Assembly: GCA_964020155.1 (NCBI GenBank)
Contig: OZ026567.1
Span: 4,522,940-4,577,939, forward strand
Reading direction: 5' to 3'
Source: Chondrilla cf. caribensis
Taxonomy: Eukaryota > Porifera > Demospongiae > Chondrillida > Chondrillidae
Length of the DNA stretch: 55,000 bases
Numbering within the stretch: the first letter of the stretch is position 1; each line of letters starts with the position of its first letter. Shown in pieces: positions 1-22,190 of this stretch. The position numbers were made by a program, and so were the translations under genes. Under the pieces are notes generated by a model. The model saw only the letters and a program-made list of their open reading frames with translations, made no database searches and was not told the DNA's origin.

Positions 1-645
1 GTCGCGTACATCATTAGAAGAGAGACAGTATTAGTGTTCACAATATAAATGATATAGAAAAATAACACTCAAGGCGATAATACTGTATGAACTACGTGTA
101 CATGTCAACTTCTCAGAGGTCCTTCTAATACTGAACATCCGCAGACTGATCCTTCTGATAGTACATGTAATCCTTTGGATGTGAAGGCAAACAGAAGATA
201 CAGACACACCTGTATACACATACTCGATGCATATGCATACATACATATACATACATGCACACTTAGTCTAGACGAGGTCACACACACCTGTATAACGCCG
301 AGACACTGCGGTACACACCTATTATGTGCATATACAGTATGGCAGCCATTGACACAACCGCACACTGGGCTACAGCCTAACAGTGCCGCATTTGCAAAGA
401 TTCACCAAATCTACACAACATCACATACACTAAAGCAGTGTTTAGTACTGGGAGTGATGGACATGCACACTCCAAGGGGAGATACAGTCGAATCTCTTTA
501 TAGAGGACACACTTGGATCAGCCATTTTGTCCACAGTAGAGGGGTTGTCCACTCTTCAGAGGTTAAAAATATATTAACACTACGCATAGGAAACATGATT
601 TTGGTTCCTCAAAAGTCCCCTTCATACAGAGGCAATTTGCGATTC
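1..645. other. 3' flank of scramblase-like gene A, no gene seen
   Basis: No supported gene. A 165-codon plus-strand frame at 175-672 is rich in His, Thr and Tyr from CA/TA-rich simple sequence and has no recognisable domain. The text near 480-570 (for example tttatagaggacac, cttcagaggtta) resembles the dispersed element described at 13268-13506. Confidence 0.5.
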
Positions 646-4346
<3,701 letters not shown>

Positions 4347-4684
4347 CGTCTATCTTTCGACTCTCGGGACACACCCCACTATGAAGACACGACAACGCCC
4401 TACGGCAACGGAGGCGCTTAGTACAAATTTCCACGCTCCTGGCGTTTCCTACGGGCCACAGGTCGACTCCAGCGAGCGTTCCGCTCCAGCTACGTACGTA
4501 GGTTTTATAGTTCATACTTCAATAGTTATTAGTATCAGGACAGAAGCCACATAATCGAAAACAGGATCACACTTACATACATATGATTCTCTATCTCATT
4601 CATAGACACACTGCTACCATTACATACTACCACTACAAATACTTATTAGTGTTACGTGCTATCAGCATGTGATGGCTCTAATGT
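4347..4684. other. CpG-rich upstream region of gene A and duplicated flank
   Basis: The stretch from about 3880 to 4520 is visibly richer in CG dinucleotides than its surroundings and contains the proposed first exon of gene A, so it is a plausible promoter. From about 4585 the sequence becomes a diverged copy of the region downstream of scramblase B (about 5665 onward). Confidence 0.4.
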
Positions 4685-4755
4685 CAGCGTCTGTTGTTGT
4701 TCTGGCTCTGTTCATAAAACATGAAGTCCTAAAGATTTGAATGAGATATAATATG
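4685..4755 (-). pseudogene. Duplicated terminal exon of scramblase B
   Basis: On the minus strand an acceptor (tttag) is followed by codons DFMFYEQSQNNNRR and a stop. The real last exon of gene B (5788-5841) reads DFMFYEQSQNNNNRRRY. The similarity continues through the shared text tgtgagcccacatacaagggatattgtgctat and the CA tract that follows, and on the other side into ctcattcata...catactaccactac. This is a segmental duplication of the gene's 3' end. No upstream exons accompany it, so it is an orphan exon unless gene B uses it as an alternative last exon. Confidence 0.8.
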
Positions 4756-4796
4756 GAGTTGTGAGCCCACATACAAGGGATATTGTGCTATTATGA

Positions 4797-4812
4797 CACA
4801 CACACACACACA

Positions 4813-4880
<68 letters not shown>
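4797..4880. repeat. (CA)n microsatellite in duplicated segment
   Basis: The CA tract next to the orphan exon is the counterpart of the larger tract at 5905-6223 next to the true exon. Confidence 0.95.
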
Positions 4881-4882
<2 letters not shown>

Positions 4883-4884
4883 TA

Positions 4885-5664
4885 CAAAAAGCTACAAGCA
4901 TCAGAAACACAGATCACATGTGGTTAAGTTGCCATATGATTAGTTGCAAATCTGAAGGGACCGACCTAAGCCCATACAGTGAGCAGAGGACTACTTGGAC
5001 ATGCAATAGCCGGAGTTGAAATAGTATGCACATGCACAAACGCTCATTGAGGTCTGTAGGTTGATCTATTCAGGTGAATGTCAGTGTCACCTGCACAGGT
5101 GCCTGTTTCATGGCACAGCAGGAGCTAAGCATGCACAGCGGATGGAGTTTGGTATATATGTATACCGCGGACCTATCTGCATCTGTACCTATATCTGTAT
5201 AGCAGAAGTTATAGTAGTGTGCACAGGTATTGAGGTCTGCAGCATGCTATATAGTGTGATGTACATATCCCAGGGTGAGCACTGTCACCTGTATATGAAC
5301 ATGCAATAGCAGAAGTTCACATATTAATACAACCTCAGTCCTTTCAACTGGCCGGTGTATTATCTTGTGATGCATATTTCTCAACCTTAGGCCGTGCAAA
5401 GGCTTACGTGCATGAATCTACTCTACCATCTACTCTACCATATAATAATAAATGCCTCCTGAATACTCGCTTGGGCTTTGTACCTGTTCATAGGAGATAT
5501 TTTGCAAAACTGCAATGTATGCTAGGTATAGGTCCGCCATTTTGTTTTCGCATCGCCCCTACATATAAAGTGCTATTGCACTCTATGATACGTATATAAC
5601 TATCCACACTGGAAGCGTAGGTGGGCAGAACGCTAACCCACAAGCGTGGGGCTTGTTCAGACTC
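4885..5664. other. Intergenic sequence, no gene seen
   Basis: Lies between the orphan scramblase exon and the 3' flank of gene B. Short open frames exist (for example 5061-5309) but show no family features, introns or partner exons. Confidence 0.4.
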
Positions 5665-5787
5665 GAACAAATTATCCTCCATCTCATTCATAAACCTACT
5701 GATACTGTTACATACTACCACTACAGTTACTATAGGTTAATACGTAGTTGTTAGTGCAAAGTTTTGTGCTATCGGTACGTGACGGCA

Positions 5788-11950
<6,163 letters not shown>

Positions 11951-12825
11951 TCTCTCGAGTAGCTAGCTGAAAACTAATCACAGATCAAGTCAGTCCCAAA
12001 AAGGCAACGCAGGGGAACGGAAAGCAAGCCAAAGCTTCACACGGTCAATCGAACAAAAGGGCAGATCGTATCTCTTCCGCCTGTGAGCTAAAATTAGTAA
12101 CTTCCTTTTATGGGATTGTACATACACACATAATGCAATAGTGTTGCGTAACTCACACGTGCTACATTATTACTTCCTGTTACACGGTGTTCCGAGTTAC
12201 TCGGGGCCTGCCGCCCCGCCCTCGAATTACTCGGGCGTAGGCCTTTGTCGGGTTTAAAAGAACCTTAGCGGAGTATGTATTACCTTCAACGAAACCTGAA
12301 GCCTTTGCGCTCGATTTCTAGCCCAAATTTAATTGTTGGTGTTTCAAAATCCACCATCCGACTCTTTCGCACGATATAAATTATAATAATCAGTATAAAT
12401 CGTTGCAGCAGTTACGTAGCTATAGGAATACTGTACATTGAATATGTATGATATTAAAATTATAATATTATCATAGGCGGAGGAATGGTTTGACAAGTGG
12501 GGGGGGCTAAAGGCCATGGTGCTGAACTCATGATTAATATTGCAATTGTGTCTATGCATGCAATACTCTACATAGACATTCTTGGCTTCACCTTTGTGAT
12601 GAGTGGGGGGGGCATGGCCCCCCTGTTCCACTGCCTATGATTATAATAGATTGAAACGTACCGGAAGTCAAAATAATATGGGATCTGCAGGCCCTAAAAA
12701 TAATAGTGATTTAATTATATAAAAACATATGTATATATTATTGTTATTGTTATATTTGGATGTGCAAAACAAATATCATAAACTACATACAATAAATACA
12801 ATACAAAAGTCTTCATTAACTTATT
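11951..12825. other. Upstream region of scramblase B, intergenic
   Basis: This separates the scramblase B start (11950) from the 3' end of the sushi receptor (12826), both minus strand. It should contain the scramblase promoter. A small repeat of tta/atta-ctcggg appears at 12190-12235. No coding feature seen. Confidence 0.5.
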
Positions 12826-15800
12826 CTAGTAATCATCGTTTCTCAAAGTTGGATAGGCGTTGGGACTTGACACAGCTTCAGAATCGACCTCATACCTGAG
12901 GGTGGGGTATCCCAGTTGGCTGTTGTTGATGCTCCCTGCATTCGCTGAGGAGAGGTTGTGCGAGTGGTGCTTCCTCCTCCCCTTGCACAGGCAGACCGAC
13001 AGCGATATCACGACAACAGCAGTTACGATGCACAAAATCCCCACACAGCTCCCCACTATGATGGCCGCCAGGACTTCGTGGCTGAGAACAAATTCATTTG
13101 AAGTGTCAGGCAGAACAAGACCTTACATAGAGAAAAAAACAAAGACAGTGAACAACAAGGTTGTTGTGTGTACCAGCATGAATAAACCGGCCATTTATTC
13201 AGATACAAAGGAACTTTGTAACTCAACATCCCCTAAGCAACATCAGATACTTCCTCATTGTAATCAAATATAGTGGAACCTCTCTATTAAGGACACTTTG
13301 GGACCTTAATTTTAGTCCTTATTACAGAGGTTTCCTCAATTCAGAGGTCTTTTAATACACTTCAGTACTATACTGGGACACAGAATGGTGTCCTCATTAC
13401 AGAGGTTTCCACATTTCAGAGGTCACTTAATACACTACACTACTACACTGGGACACAGAATGGTGTCCACATTTCAGAGGTTTGTAATAGAGAGGTCCCA
13501 CTATATGTATCATATCATTGTTCAGGTGTCATATTGCCACAGGATTGACTACAGCCCAGTGTTGGGCAACAACCTGAATTTCACACAGTAATCCTCTGCT
13601 GTGAGCAATACCATTCTCGTGATTATCGAATGGCAGACAGTAAGAAGGTCATTACTATCTGAAAATTTGAGGTACAGTCCAACTTGCTTAGTTAGTACCT
13701 TGAAGGGCACACAAAACTTGTACTTCTTATCAGAGGTACTTACTATCAGTACTGGTTGAGATTATGTATGTGAGCTAGGGAATGAGTGAAGTGTACTCAC
13801 TAACCAGGAGTATGTACTAACCCAGGTACTTATTAAGCAAGTTGCACTGTATTTTCAAATATCAAGGAGCAGTTCTTCATACAGCTTTCATTGCTGCTCA
13901 CTAGGTATTTCATGTGGCTGGAAGCTTGGGTAGGCACGTTAATGACTGATCATTATGTTCCAGTGATAATTGCGATGTGGAATGTTACGTCGATATGATA
14001 ATTGTCCTGATCAAATATCACGATTAATGTGATTATCGAATAATTGCCCAACACTGCTACAGCAAAAGTGTAGAACCATGGGAGATATGTATTTTATGTA
14101 TTCATGGATTCATTTGGGGTAAGCGGGTGACTATCTTAGGGAGGTAGCTGTGGATACAGGTATTACTGTGAACCAGTGTATGAGCAGTTGTAGTGGCAGA
14201 CTCACAAGACGGGCTCCTTCCTGTCCATGTTCCCCTGGAGGAGCAGGTCCTGTAGAAACCAGTACCAGCCAGCAAATACCCACTGCTACAGGAGTATCTC
14301 ACTAGGTTCCCAGTACCATTGCACCCCATGGTGAACCCATTAGGTGGGGCCGGTGGACACACGCAATTGTTGACTATGAGAAAATTGCACAAATACATTT
14401 AAAGCAATAAATTAGTGGGAGAACATATCTGTATATATGCCCACAGTAAAGCCCTACCTAATGACCACTTCAGTAATGAGACCACCTCAGTATATTATAC
14501 GTGGGACCACATCAGTAATGAAACAACCTCGGTAGTAGGACCACATCAGAAATAGGACAAACATCTTTCAATCTCAGGAGTTCCTACATTCTAGTACTCC
14601 TCATTATACTTTTGATATCAGAATTAGTATTGATAGTGATAGCATTGAAACCCCTTCAACTGGTCCCACAGGTGGTCTCAATTGTGAGGTTCTACTGTAC
14701 TTCAACTGGTCCCACAGGTGGTCTCCAATGTGAGGTTCTACTGTACTTCAACTGGTCCCACAGGTGGTCTCCAATGTGAGGTTCTACTGTACTTCAACTG
14801 GTCCCACAGGTGGTCTCCAATGTGAGGTTCTACTGTACTTCAACTGGTCCCACAGGTGGTCTCCAATGTGAGGTTCTACCATACACCACAAATGCACAAA
14901 CCGATGCAAGCCTGGTGGAAAAATCTTTTAAATATGCACTCGGTCTGATATGACTGCAGAGCACTTCTATTCGAATGCACCTGATTGACCCAGATGTAGA
15001 AATATTCAGTTTAATCTCTCACAGTTGAAGTTTTTCATTGCAGTTTACACAACATTCTAGGTTTTCAACTTTAGTTTGCATATGCAAAAGTATAACTTTA
15101 CACAAATTTGTTAACTTACACCAAATATTTGCACCCTGTTATATCAATGTACTAGTTGTGAACAGTTTGAGGAGTTGTGGCATATCATGTGTTCATTGTA
15201 CTGCAATGAATAGAGAGCTTACATTGCGTGCAAACTGGAGGAGTCGTGGTCCATGTTGCGTTAGCCTGGCATGTACTTGATGTTGCACCAACTGGGAAGA
15301 ACCCTTGGTCACAGCTGAAAGTCAGTGTGACACCCTCAGCGGCCTCCACAGTACAACCACTGAGCGATCCATTCAGAGGTATTGCAGGACACGGACACAC
15401 ACCTTAGTGAAATCAACACGTTACAAACCAATCAGTGTGTGATTAAAACGATTGGGCACTAAAGTGGACACTAAAGTAAAGAATTGACAAACTCACTTCG
15501 TGAACACACAGGAGCAGTGTCAGACCACGTTCCATCTCGCTGACATGTCCTGGTACCAACGCCATCGAGGAAGTAACCAACGTTACAGTAGTAATCAACA
15601 ACATGGCTGTCACCAGTCTGCTGGCTCCCAGGTATCTGGTAGCACCTCCCGATGTAGCCGTTATCGGGTTCTGGAGGACAGTTGCACAGTCCTGCACAGC
15701 ACAGAGTGAGAGAGTACAGACCACGAGGTGGAAGTAGAGTTTAATGAATGCAGCAAACAAATATGAGGTGCAGCTGAGACTAAAGACATAAATGGCATGC

Positions 15801-15868
15801 TTATTTGTATATGTCTCATACACAGTGCACCCACCCCCCCCACACACACACAAACACGTACACACATA

Positions 15869-15928
<60 letters not shown>

Positions 15929-16390
15929 TTCAACACAACCCACTGTTACAATAAGGTTGTTGGCCACTCCAGGTGTTGTCCGCTTGACAGGTCCTGGTGA
16001 AGTCTCCTATCAGCCTGAAACCGGAAGCACATCGGTAGCTAATGGACGTTCCTTCACTGGCAGTGGTAGTGCAAGTGCTAATGAAGCCATCTTGAGGTGC
16101 AGGCGGGCAGGTACACTGACCTACAGCAGGACGAGCAGTACAACTGGTAAGAACATTTGAGCCACAAAGTAATGCGGCTCATCCACAGCTTCTTAAGAGC
16201 AGTGGTCGTAACTTTGACTTCTTCTCGCGTATAGGCGTGGTTAGGACATAATAAGGTTGAGGAACTTAGGAACAAGAATCACCACAGGCAGCTACACTGG
16301 AAGGTTCCTACCTCTAGCTAATTCGAAGGAGAGACAAAGCAAGCCAAGAGTCCTCAGGAGACTTGCTAGCTCTGGTCGTGTAGTCTTCAT
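12826..16390 (-). CDS. Single-pass receptor with four sushi (CCP) domains
   Basis: Six exons (16312-16390, 15944-16120, 15497-15691, 15223-15402, 14206-14373, 12826-13121) join in phase to 1095 nt, 364 residues. Exon 1 is a signal peptide (MKTTRPEL then a Leu-rich core). Exons 2-5 each encode exactly one complement control protein module, beginning C-x-C-P and ending W......P.C, at roughly residues 27-85, 86-150, 151-210 and 211-266; each keeps four canonical Cys and the late Trp. All these exons are phase 1-1, as usual for shuffled CCP modules. Exon 6 gives a short linker, a membrane span at about 283-312, a basic stop-transfer KGRRKHH, and a tail with two YPTL motifs (Y338, Y356) plus Y343 and Y364. 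CCP modules bind proteins or glycans; complement regulators and adhesion receptors use them. The tail suggests signalling or endocytosis. Ligand unknown. Confidence 0.9.
13268..13506. mobile_element. Short terminal-inverted-repeat element in sushi receptor intron
   Basis: The left end reads atatagtggaacctctctat and the right end is its inverted counterpart (atagagaggtcccactatat). The interior is made of diverged cattacagaggtttcc/attcagaggtc repeats. It is non-coding and MITE-like. Related text occurs near 480-570 and 22790-22950. Confidence 0.6.
13673..13851. mobile_element. MITE-like element, TIR CAACTTGCTTA
   Basis: Terminal inverted repeats tacagtccaacttgctta and taagcaagttgcactgta enclose about 180 bp of non-coding DNA. 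A second copy in opposite orientation is at 43310-43580, sharing cttcttatcagaggtactta and gaagggcacac in reverse complement. Confidence 0.75.
14650..14880. repeat. 46-bp minisatellite, about 5 units
   Basis: The unit contains acttcaactggtcccacagg then tggtctccaatgtgaggttc. It lies in the intron between sushi exons 4 and 5. Confidence 0.95.
15865..15926. repeat. (CA)n microsatellite
   Basis: CA run just downstream (in transcript order) of sushi exon 2, which ends at 15944. It reads GU in the transcript. Confidence 0.95.
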
Positions 16391-16531
16391 GACTATCCAG
16401 TAGTTTACTCCGGGCTCCGGAGGGCATAAACCACGTCAGGATTACAAAAATTCTACTAGCAACTAAAAAAGGACATGTCCCGCCCAGCACCATATCTGTA
16501 CACGTATATTATATTTTATATTGCGCAAAAA

Positions 16532-16645
16532 GATGGCCGATTTCAAAAGGCTGAGAATTAGAAATTCGGCTAGAATTCAAGCGAAACGGCTTCGCCGAAC
16601 TTTATATCTCCAGCGAAGGTTTTTCCAAACCTAAAGTAGACGTCC
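16532..16645. repeat. Dispersed repeat next to SINE copy 1
   Basis: Shares agatggccgatttcaaa, gaaattcggctagaattc and cagcgaaggt...ccaaacctaa with 47551-47680. In both places it lies beside a copy of the same SINE, but on opposite sides of it. Confidence 0.7.
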
Positions 16646-16715
16646 AAGTACTTTGAGTGCTGGGGAAGGCTTCTGCGACTCCACTTTTATCAATTTTTAT
16701 CAAATTGTACACCTA

Positions 16716-17170
16716 GGGCAACTATAAATAGCGCAGATACTAATAATAAAATAGATAGGTCACGGTAGCCGGTTGGGTAGCCGGTTGGTCAGGTGACACG
16801 ACTCTAGGCTCCAGGTCGCGGGTTCGAATCCTCCAAAGGACGGATTTTTTCCATGAAAAAAAAGAGCTCGCTTCCTGGTGGTCAGTTGCAATACTCTCTA
16901 CAAAGAACCGTAGGGGGGAGCTTTGGGACTCGCGACTGACCTCCCGGATTTTTTCCATGAAAAAAAAGAGCTCGCTTCCTGGTGGTCAGTTGCAATACTC
17001 TCTACAAAGAACCGTAGGGGGGAGCTTTGGGACTCGCGACTGACCTCCCAGCTAGAATAGTGTCTTCTGCATTCGCGGAATGACCAAGTACACAGTATCT
17101 GTGGAAAGTCCCTATAAAGCCAACCATGGGTTTGTTCGACCCCGAGTGGGTGACCCTTTTTTATTTTTTT
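16716..17170 (+). mobile_element. tRNA-derived SINE, copy 1
   Basis: Begins near gcaactataaatag. It contains a box-A-like tagccggttgg and a perfect pol III box B GGTTCGAATCC at 16821-16831. The tRNA-like head is followed by a tail with gtcagttgcaatactctcta and caaagaaccgtagggggg, ending near gagtgggtgacccttttt plus T-rich sequence. The tail segment of about 104 bp (ttttttccatgaaaaaaaag to gactgacctccc) is tandemly duplicated here. Copy 2 at 47095-47433 has it once. Confidence 0.8.
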
Positions 17171-17196
17171 TTTCAACCATAACCATAACCATCATT

Positions 17197-18195
<999 letters not shown>

Positions 18196-18211
18196 TTAGT
18201 GTAGAGTGGCA

Positions 18212-18325
18212 ATGCAACACACACAAATAAGCACACACACACACACCCACACACACTCTCTCTCTCTTACACACACACACGAATAAACATACACACACTC
18301 TCTCTTTAATCACACACACGCACAT

Positions 18326-18394
<69 letters not shown>

Positions 18395-18396
18395 AC
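18212..18396. repeat. (CA)n and (CT)n microsatellite
   Basis: CA runs with ctctctctctta interruptions fill the gap between the SRP54 fragment and the ankyrin exon. The ankyrin exon's donor runs into the tract (TACC|GTGGTGGTGGTGTGTG). Confidence 0.95.
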
Positions 18397-18402
18397 CACC
18401 AC

Positions 18403-18757
18403 GGTAGTTGATATTCTTTCTTCACGGGCTGGTCTAAGAGCATTTGGAGGAGTTCCTTTCTCTTTTTGTCTGTTCTCTGACTCGAACGAGAAGAAGCACA
18501 CGCTACATGAAAGGCTGTTCGACCATTGGCGTTAGTTACGAAAGGGTCACCGCCAAATCGAAGGCATTCGTTCAGGAAAAGTCTGTGCTCGAACCTGACA
18601 GCGTATATCAGAGGCGTGTCGTTGGAAGGACTGGGCCCCATGTGTTTATTAGGATTAAAGTTCTTCTGTAAGTGGGCTGACATATCGGATTCCGAAGACT
18701 GCATTTTCCGAAGGATTTCTTCTTCTCCAGGTAATTTCCATTTGTTCTCACACGTAA
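18403..18757 (-). CDS. Ankyrin-repeat protein exon, ANKIB1-like, partial
   Basis: One open exon with an acceptor (ttcag at its 5' end) and a donor at 18402. It reads [14 protein letters not shown], then [40 protein letters not shown] and [18 protein letters not shown]....L...CL..GGDP and [10 protein letters not shown] are consecutive ankyrin repeats. The layout (N.NP....G....TPL.YA, then a repeat followed by a charged loop and LQMLL) resembles the N-terminus of ANKIB1, an RBR-type ubiquitin ligase, as I remember it. The ATG at the MQSSESDM residues is the likely start if this is the first coding exon. No RING or IBR exons are visible on either side. Its donor phase (2) does not fit the SRP54 exon next to it. 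Confidence 0.55.
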
Positions 18758-18759
18758 CT

Positions 18760-19372
18760 GAAACAGTGAATTTACACACGTAGGGGATCTGGTACCCCGG
18801 GAAATAGGTATCCCCGGGTCGGGGTTCGATTAAAATTCATATTCTAACCAGGGATCCGGGGAAAGAAGGTAGGCTGGTTTACCGACCTACACGAAGTCCC
18901 AGAATCCGTAGGTACGGGGTGTGGTAGGTTATCAGGTTCGACCTACTAGGAAGCTAAAGTATTAGTAGACCCACGTGTTTCAAATCACGTCTGATGGTGG
19001 TATTAAGGGTCTATGATGGAACCATAGACTAAGGGTTATGTCCTTGTACTGTTCACCTTCATCCGTACCCCTCTACATGAAATCATCCAATCATTATGTA
19101 TAATATTTCCTTCTTCGTAGCCTATAGTTATTGCAATGCCCATTTCGTCACTGTCGACTAAAATTCCATTGCGAATGACTGTCATAAGCGAAACAATCCA
19201 AGTGACCATTTTATTGCTATGGGTACAGGATGTGGTCGCATTTCCTCATCGATGTATGGTTTCATTAAATAAGGTTGTATAGCGTTCCGTGTCGTTAACT
19301 ACCGTTCAGTGAATAGAATGTTGTGGAGTGTGTGGACTAGATGATTCTTTCCTTCTGATCGGTTGTTTCACG
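18760..19372. other. Intergenic, divergent promoter region
   Basis: Separates the minus-strand ankyrin exon from plus-strand receptor gene 1 and must hold the latter's promoter. Several ccccggg/ccggg repeats occur at 18790-18870. No coding feature seen. Confidence 0.5.
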
Positions 19373-22190
19373 ATGAAGAGTTTAGTTCAGCTTTCAGCGT
19401 TGGTTTCCATCCTTGCCGTGTATTGTACACAACCCGTCGGTGAGTGTCCCCCAGGCGCACGTGTATTATTGTCCTTTTAACCGCCAAAACATCCTGTCGG
19501 AGTGATTTTGTAAGACGTTGGATATTATTCGCTTTCAATTTAGAATATTGATTGATCGTCTTTAATTTGTCCAAATGACGGCCGATAATGGCTAATGTGG
19601 TCGAATCGAAGATAATATTACGTGTTATTTCAACGAAATCGATAATATATTCATTCCACTCTATGAATAGGCATTCTGTTCTATGAATGCACTACACGGG
19701 TACACCTGCCTCACCTGTTTGCCTTCTCTACATGGTTCCTACAGGTTCAGCTAAATGCTGCGGGCTGCACTGTGGTGAGTCACATCCAACACCACATTAT
19801 GTTATTGTTTTTTTTTGCTGTGTATGTTGTTTATTGTCGTTCACTGTCATTGTAATTATAGAGTTGTTTGCTATTATGTTTTAATTGACAGGAAGCCCGA
19901 AGTGTACCAAAGCAAGGCCAGTATTCATATTTGTGTCACGATTCAGCTGTAATGATCCAGCATGTGAGTGCTTCTTTCCAGCATACCTTGTATCATGTCG
20001 TTGGTGTGACGTATCGTCCTCTCATTTGACTGCAGGTTGTGGAATAGGCTTGAACAACAAATATGGAACTTTGAAAGAAGACTCGCTCACACTCGATCTC
20101 ACTTATCCGGATCGTAGCAGTGGACCAACACTTACAGCCAAATGGGCATATGACAGTATGTGCATCAATAATGACTGCCATTGAGTGTGATGACGGTCAA
20201 TTACCAAATTCTCCATGCAATTGTAATCTTTCATCATTAGCTGTTCCACAATATAAAATCCAAGTGCTCATATCCGTACACGATACAGAGGTGTATTGTT
20301 TCCACTTGGACAATGTGAGATTTTATTTTAAATTATTATCTCTTTGGGATCATACAATGACTGTTTGTTTATTTTTGTGTTGCCTAGGCAACCACAACAC
20401 TGACAATGACCAGCCTCCCAGATGTTCTATCAAGGCAGTACTCTTGCCAAGGATATAATGCAACAGTGCAGGTTTGTTTACTGACTTCAGTTCACACTCT
20501 CACACTTCCTGTGCAGCCGGTTGTTTGCTATTAGTTGATGTGTACTCCATACCGTCAACAATTCCAAGAGTAGATGCCAACATTCTAACCATAGTTTCAA
20601 GTATTTATTGCTTATCCTTGATTTCTTGGCAGGTTAATCTGTATAACGACACATATGGATTTTTAGCAAAGACCATATTTGTTGGAGACTGTTGGAGTGT
20701 GATGGGTAGCAGGTCTTTGGACGTGTGTGGTGTTCAGGGTGAGTGAACAAGATGGAGGAAGACAGTATTGACAGTCTTGTTCAACTAGTTCTTCCTCTCT
20801 CTCTAGTCCCATCTCCTCCAGTCAACATATCAGCAGTGTTGAGTGTAGATTCATCCACCAACCAGTCCACATTCACAGTGAAGTGGAGTCCTCCACTATC
20901 CCACAATACACCAATAGAGAAGTACTACATTGAACTACAAACAGATGATGGTTGGATCCCTGAAGGAGTTCTGATCTCCCCGGTGAGTGGAGAGTGTTGA
21001 ACATTGTGTTTATGAGAATTCGCTGTATGTGGAGAAGTAGTGGGGTAAATAGGGTCTGTGGTGTGGGATGTAAGATATCTCTCTAAACATACTCTCCAAT
21101 CGTGTTAGCAACCAACCGAGTCATGTATTATCTAATTTGTGACTCTGTTCTATTAGAATAAAACAAAGTACTCTGTGACTGATAGAGAAAGCCCAGTTGT
21201 TAAAGATGTTTCATTTGTGAGAGTGAGTTCAATACGACTTCAACTCAAAAGATGTATTTGTACTTCTGAATACTTGTCATATATATCTCTCTTGTGCTGT
21301 GTATAAAGATGGCTGCCGGAGTCAATTTGAAGACATGGCGATGTAAGCTTTGCTGTACAGTTGAATCGTCGTCTACCATAACCTATCACTTCAAACGTCA
21401 TCTACCAACTATTACTGTTTCTTCTATCACCATCACACCAAGCCAGTCAGTGATGCCATCATCAGTACTCGAAGTTTCCCCCACAGTCTTACCCACCACG
21501 GAGAATTCCACCATCTGGGTGGTGGTGGGAGCAATATGCATTGGTCTTTGTCTCGTGGTTATTGTCTGTGTGGTCGTCATTGTTTTTATGCTGTTTGCTG
21601 TGACCCTGAAGAAGAAACCTTGTCGTGACAGCAGTTATTTCACTCTTGTTGAACATGAAGAAGGAGAAGAACAAGACAGTATGTCTCCTGACATTGAATC
21701 CGTTTTCATCGTATCCTCAACTGAAGAAGACGAAGAGATGCAGTACAAGTTGAGGTATTTGGTCCATGATCTTGCCGACAATGGGATAGACCCGGTTTAC
21801 TACGAGTACGAAAGGACATCCCATGGTCCAGAGAGTCCGGCCGCTTTAGGGATTTCCCAGTGGGTGGAGCTTCAGTTCCAGAAGTGTGACCTTGTACTGT
21901 TTGCCTTTACAAAGAGGTTCTTGGAAGAGTGGAGAAGAGAGAGTACGGATCAGTTGAGTCCTGTGGTGTGGAGCTCACGTCACGTGTTGGACGGCCTTCT
22001 TCCCCACCAGGGTAACATCAGTAAATTTGGAGTAGTTTTGATGGGAGAAGATTGTACCATTCCTCCAGGATTGAAGCGTTTTCAAGTGTTTCGTTTGTTC
22101 AATGGTGACAGTCCGACTATTCACTCTGAGCAACTGATCAGATACATTCTAGAGACTCCTCCCTATGCTCCACCACGTGTTTCCACGTGA
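19373..22190 (+). CDS. IL-17-receptor-like receptor 1 (D1, FN3, TM, SEFIR)
   Basis: Ten exons: 19373-19439, 19745-19774, 19892-19963, 20036-20155, 20241-20314, 20388-20471, 20633-20738, 20807-20982, 21157-21222, 21309-22190. They sum to 1677 nt, 558 residues. Exon 1 is a signal peptide (MKSLVQLSALVSILAVYC). Exon 2 is a 10-residue Cys motif (KCCGLHC). Exons 4-7 (residues about 57-184) form a beta-rich domain with LTLDLTYP, AKWAYD and a closing FVGDCWSVMGSRSLDVC. Exons 8-9 form an FN3 domain (VPSPPVNISAVLSV..FTVKWSPP). Exon 10 gives a stalk, TM at about 335-365 and SEFIR at about 396-553 ([36 protein letters not shown]). SEFIR domains recruit SEFIR adaptors such as Act1/CIKS in the IL-17 pathway. 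The stop TGA overlaps a GTGAGT donor; an acceptor at 22416 would give ...STA-stop instead. Exons 4, 5 and 7 almost match gene 3. Confidence 0.85.

Noticed and set aside
16815..16840. Possible tRNA gene (GGTTCGAATCC)
   Set aside because: No acceptor stem or anticodon arm can be closed around it, and a second diverged copy with the same tail exists; it is a SINE head.
18403..18757. Fusion of the ankyrin exon with SRP54
   Set aside because: All candidate donors of the ankyrin exon are phase 2, while the SRP54 exon acceptor needs phase 1 or 0; the proximity is better explained by separate genes.
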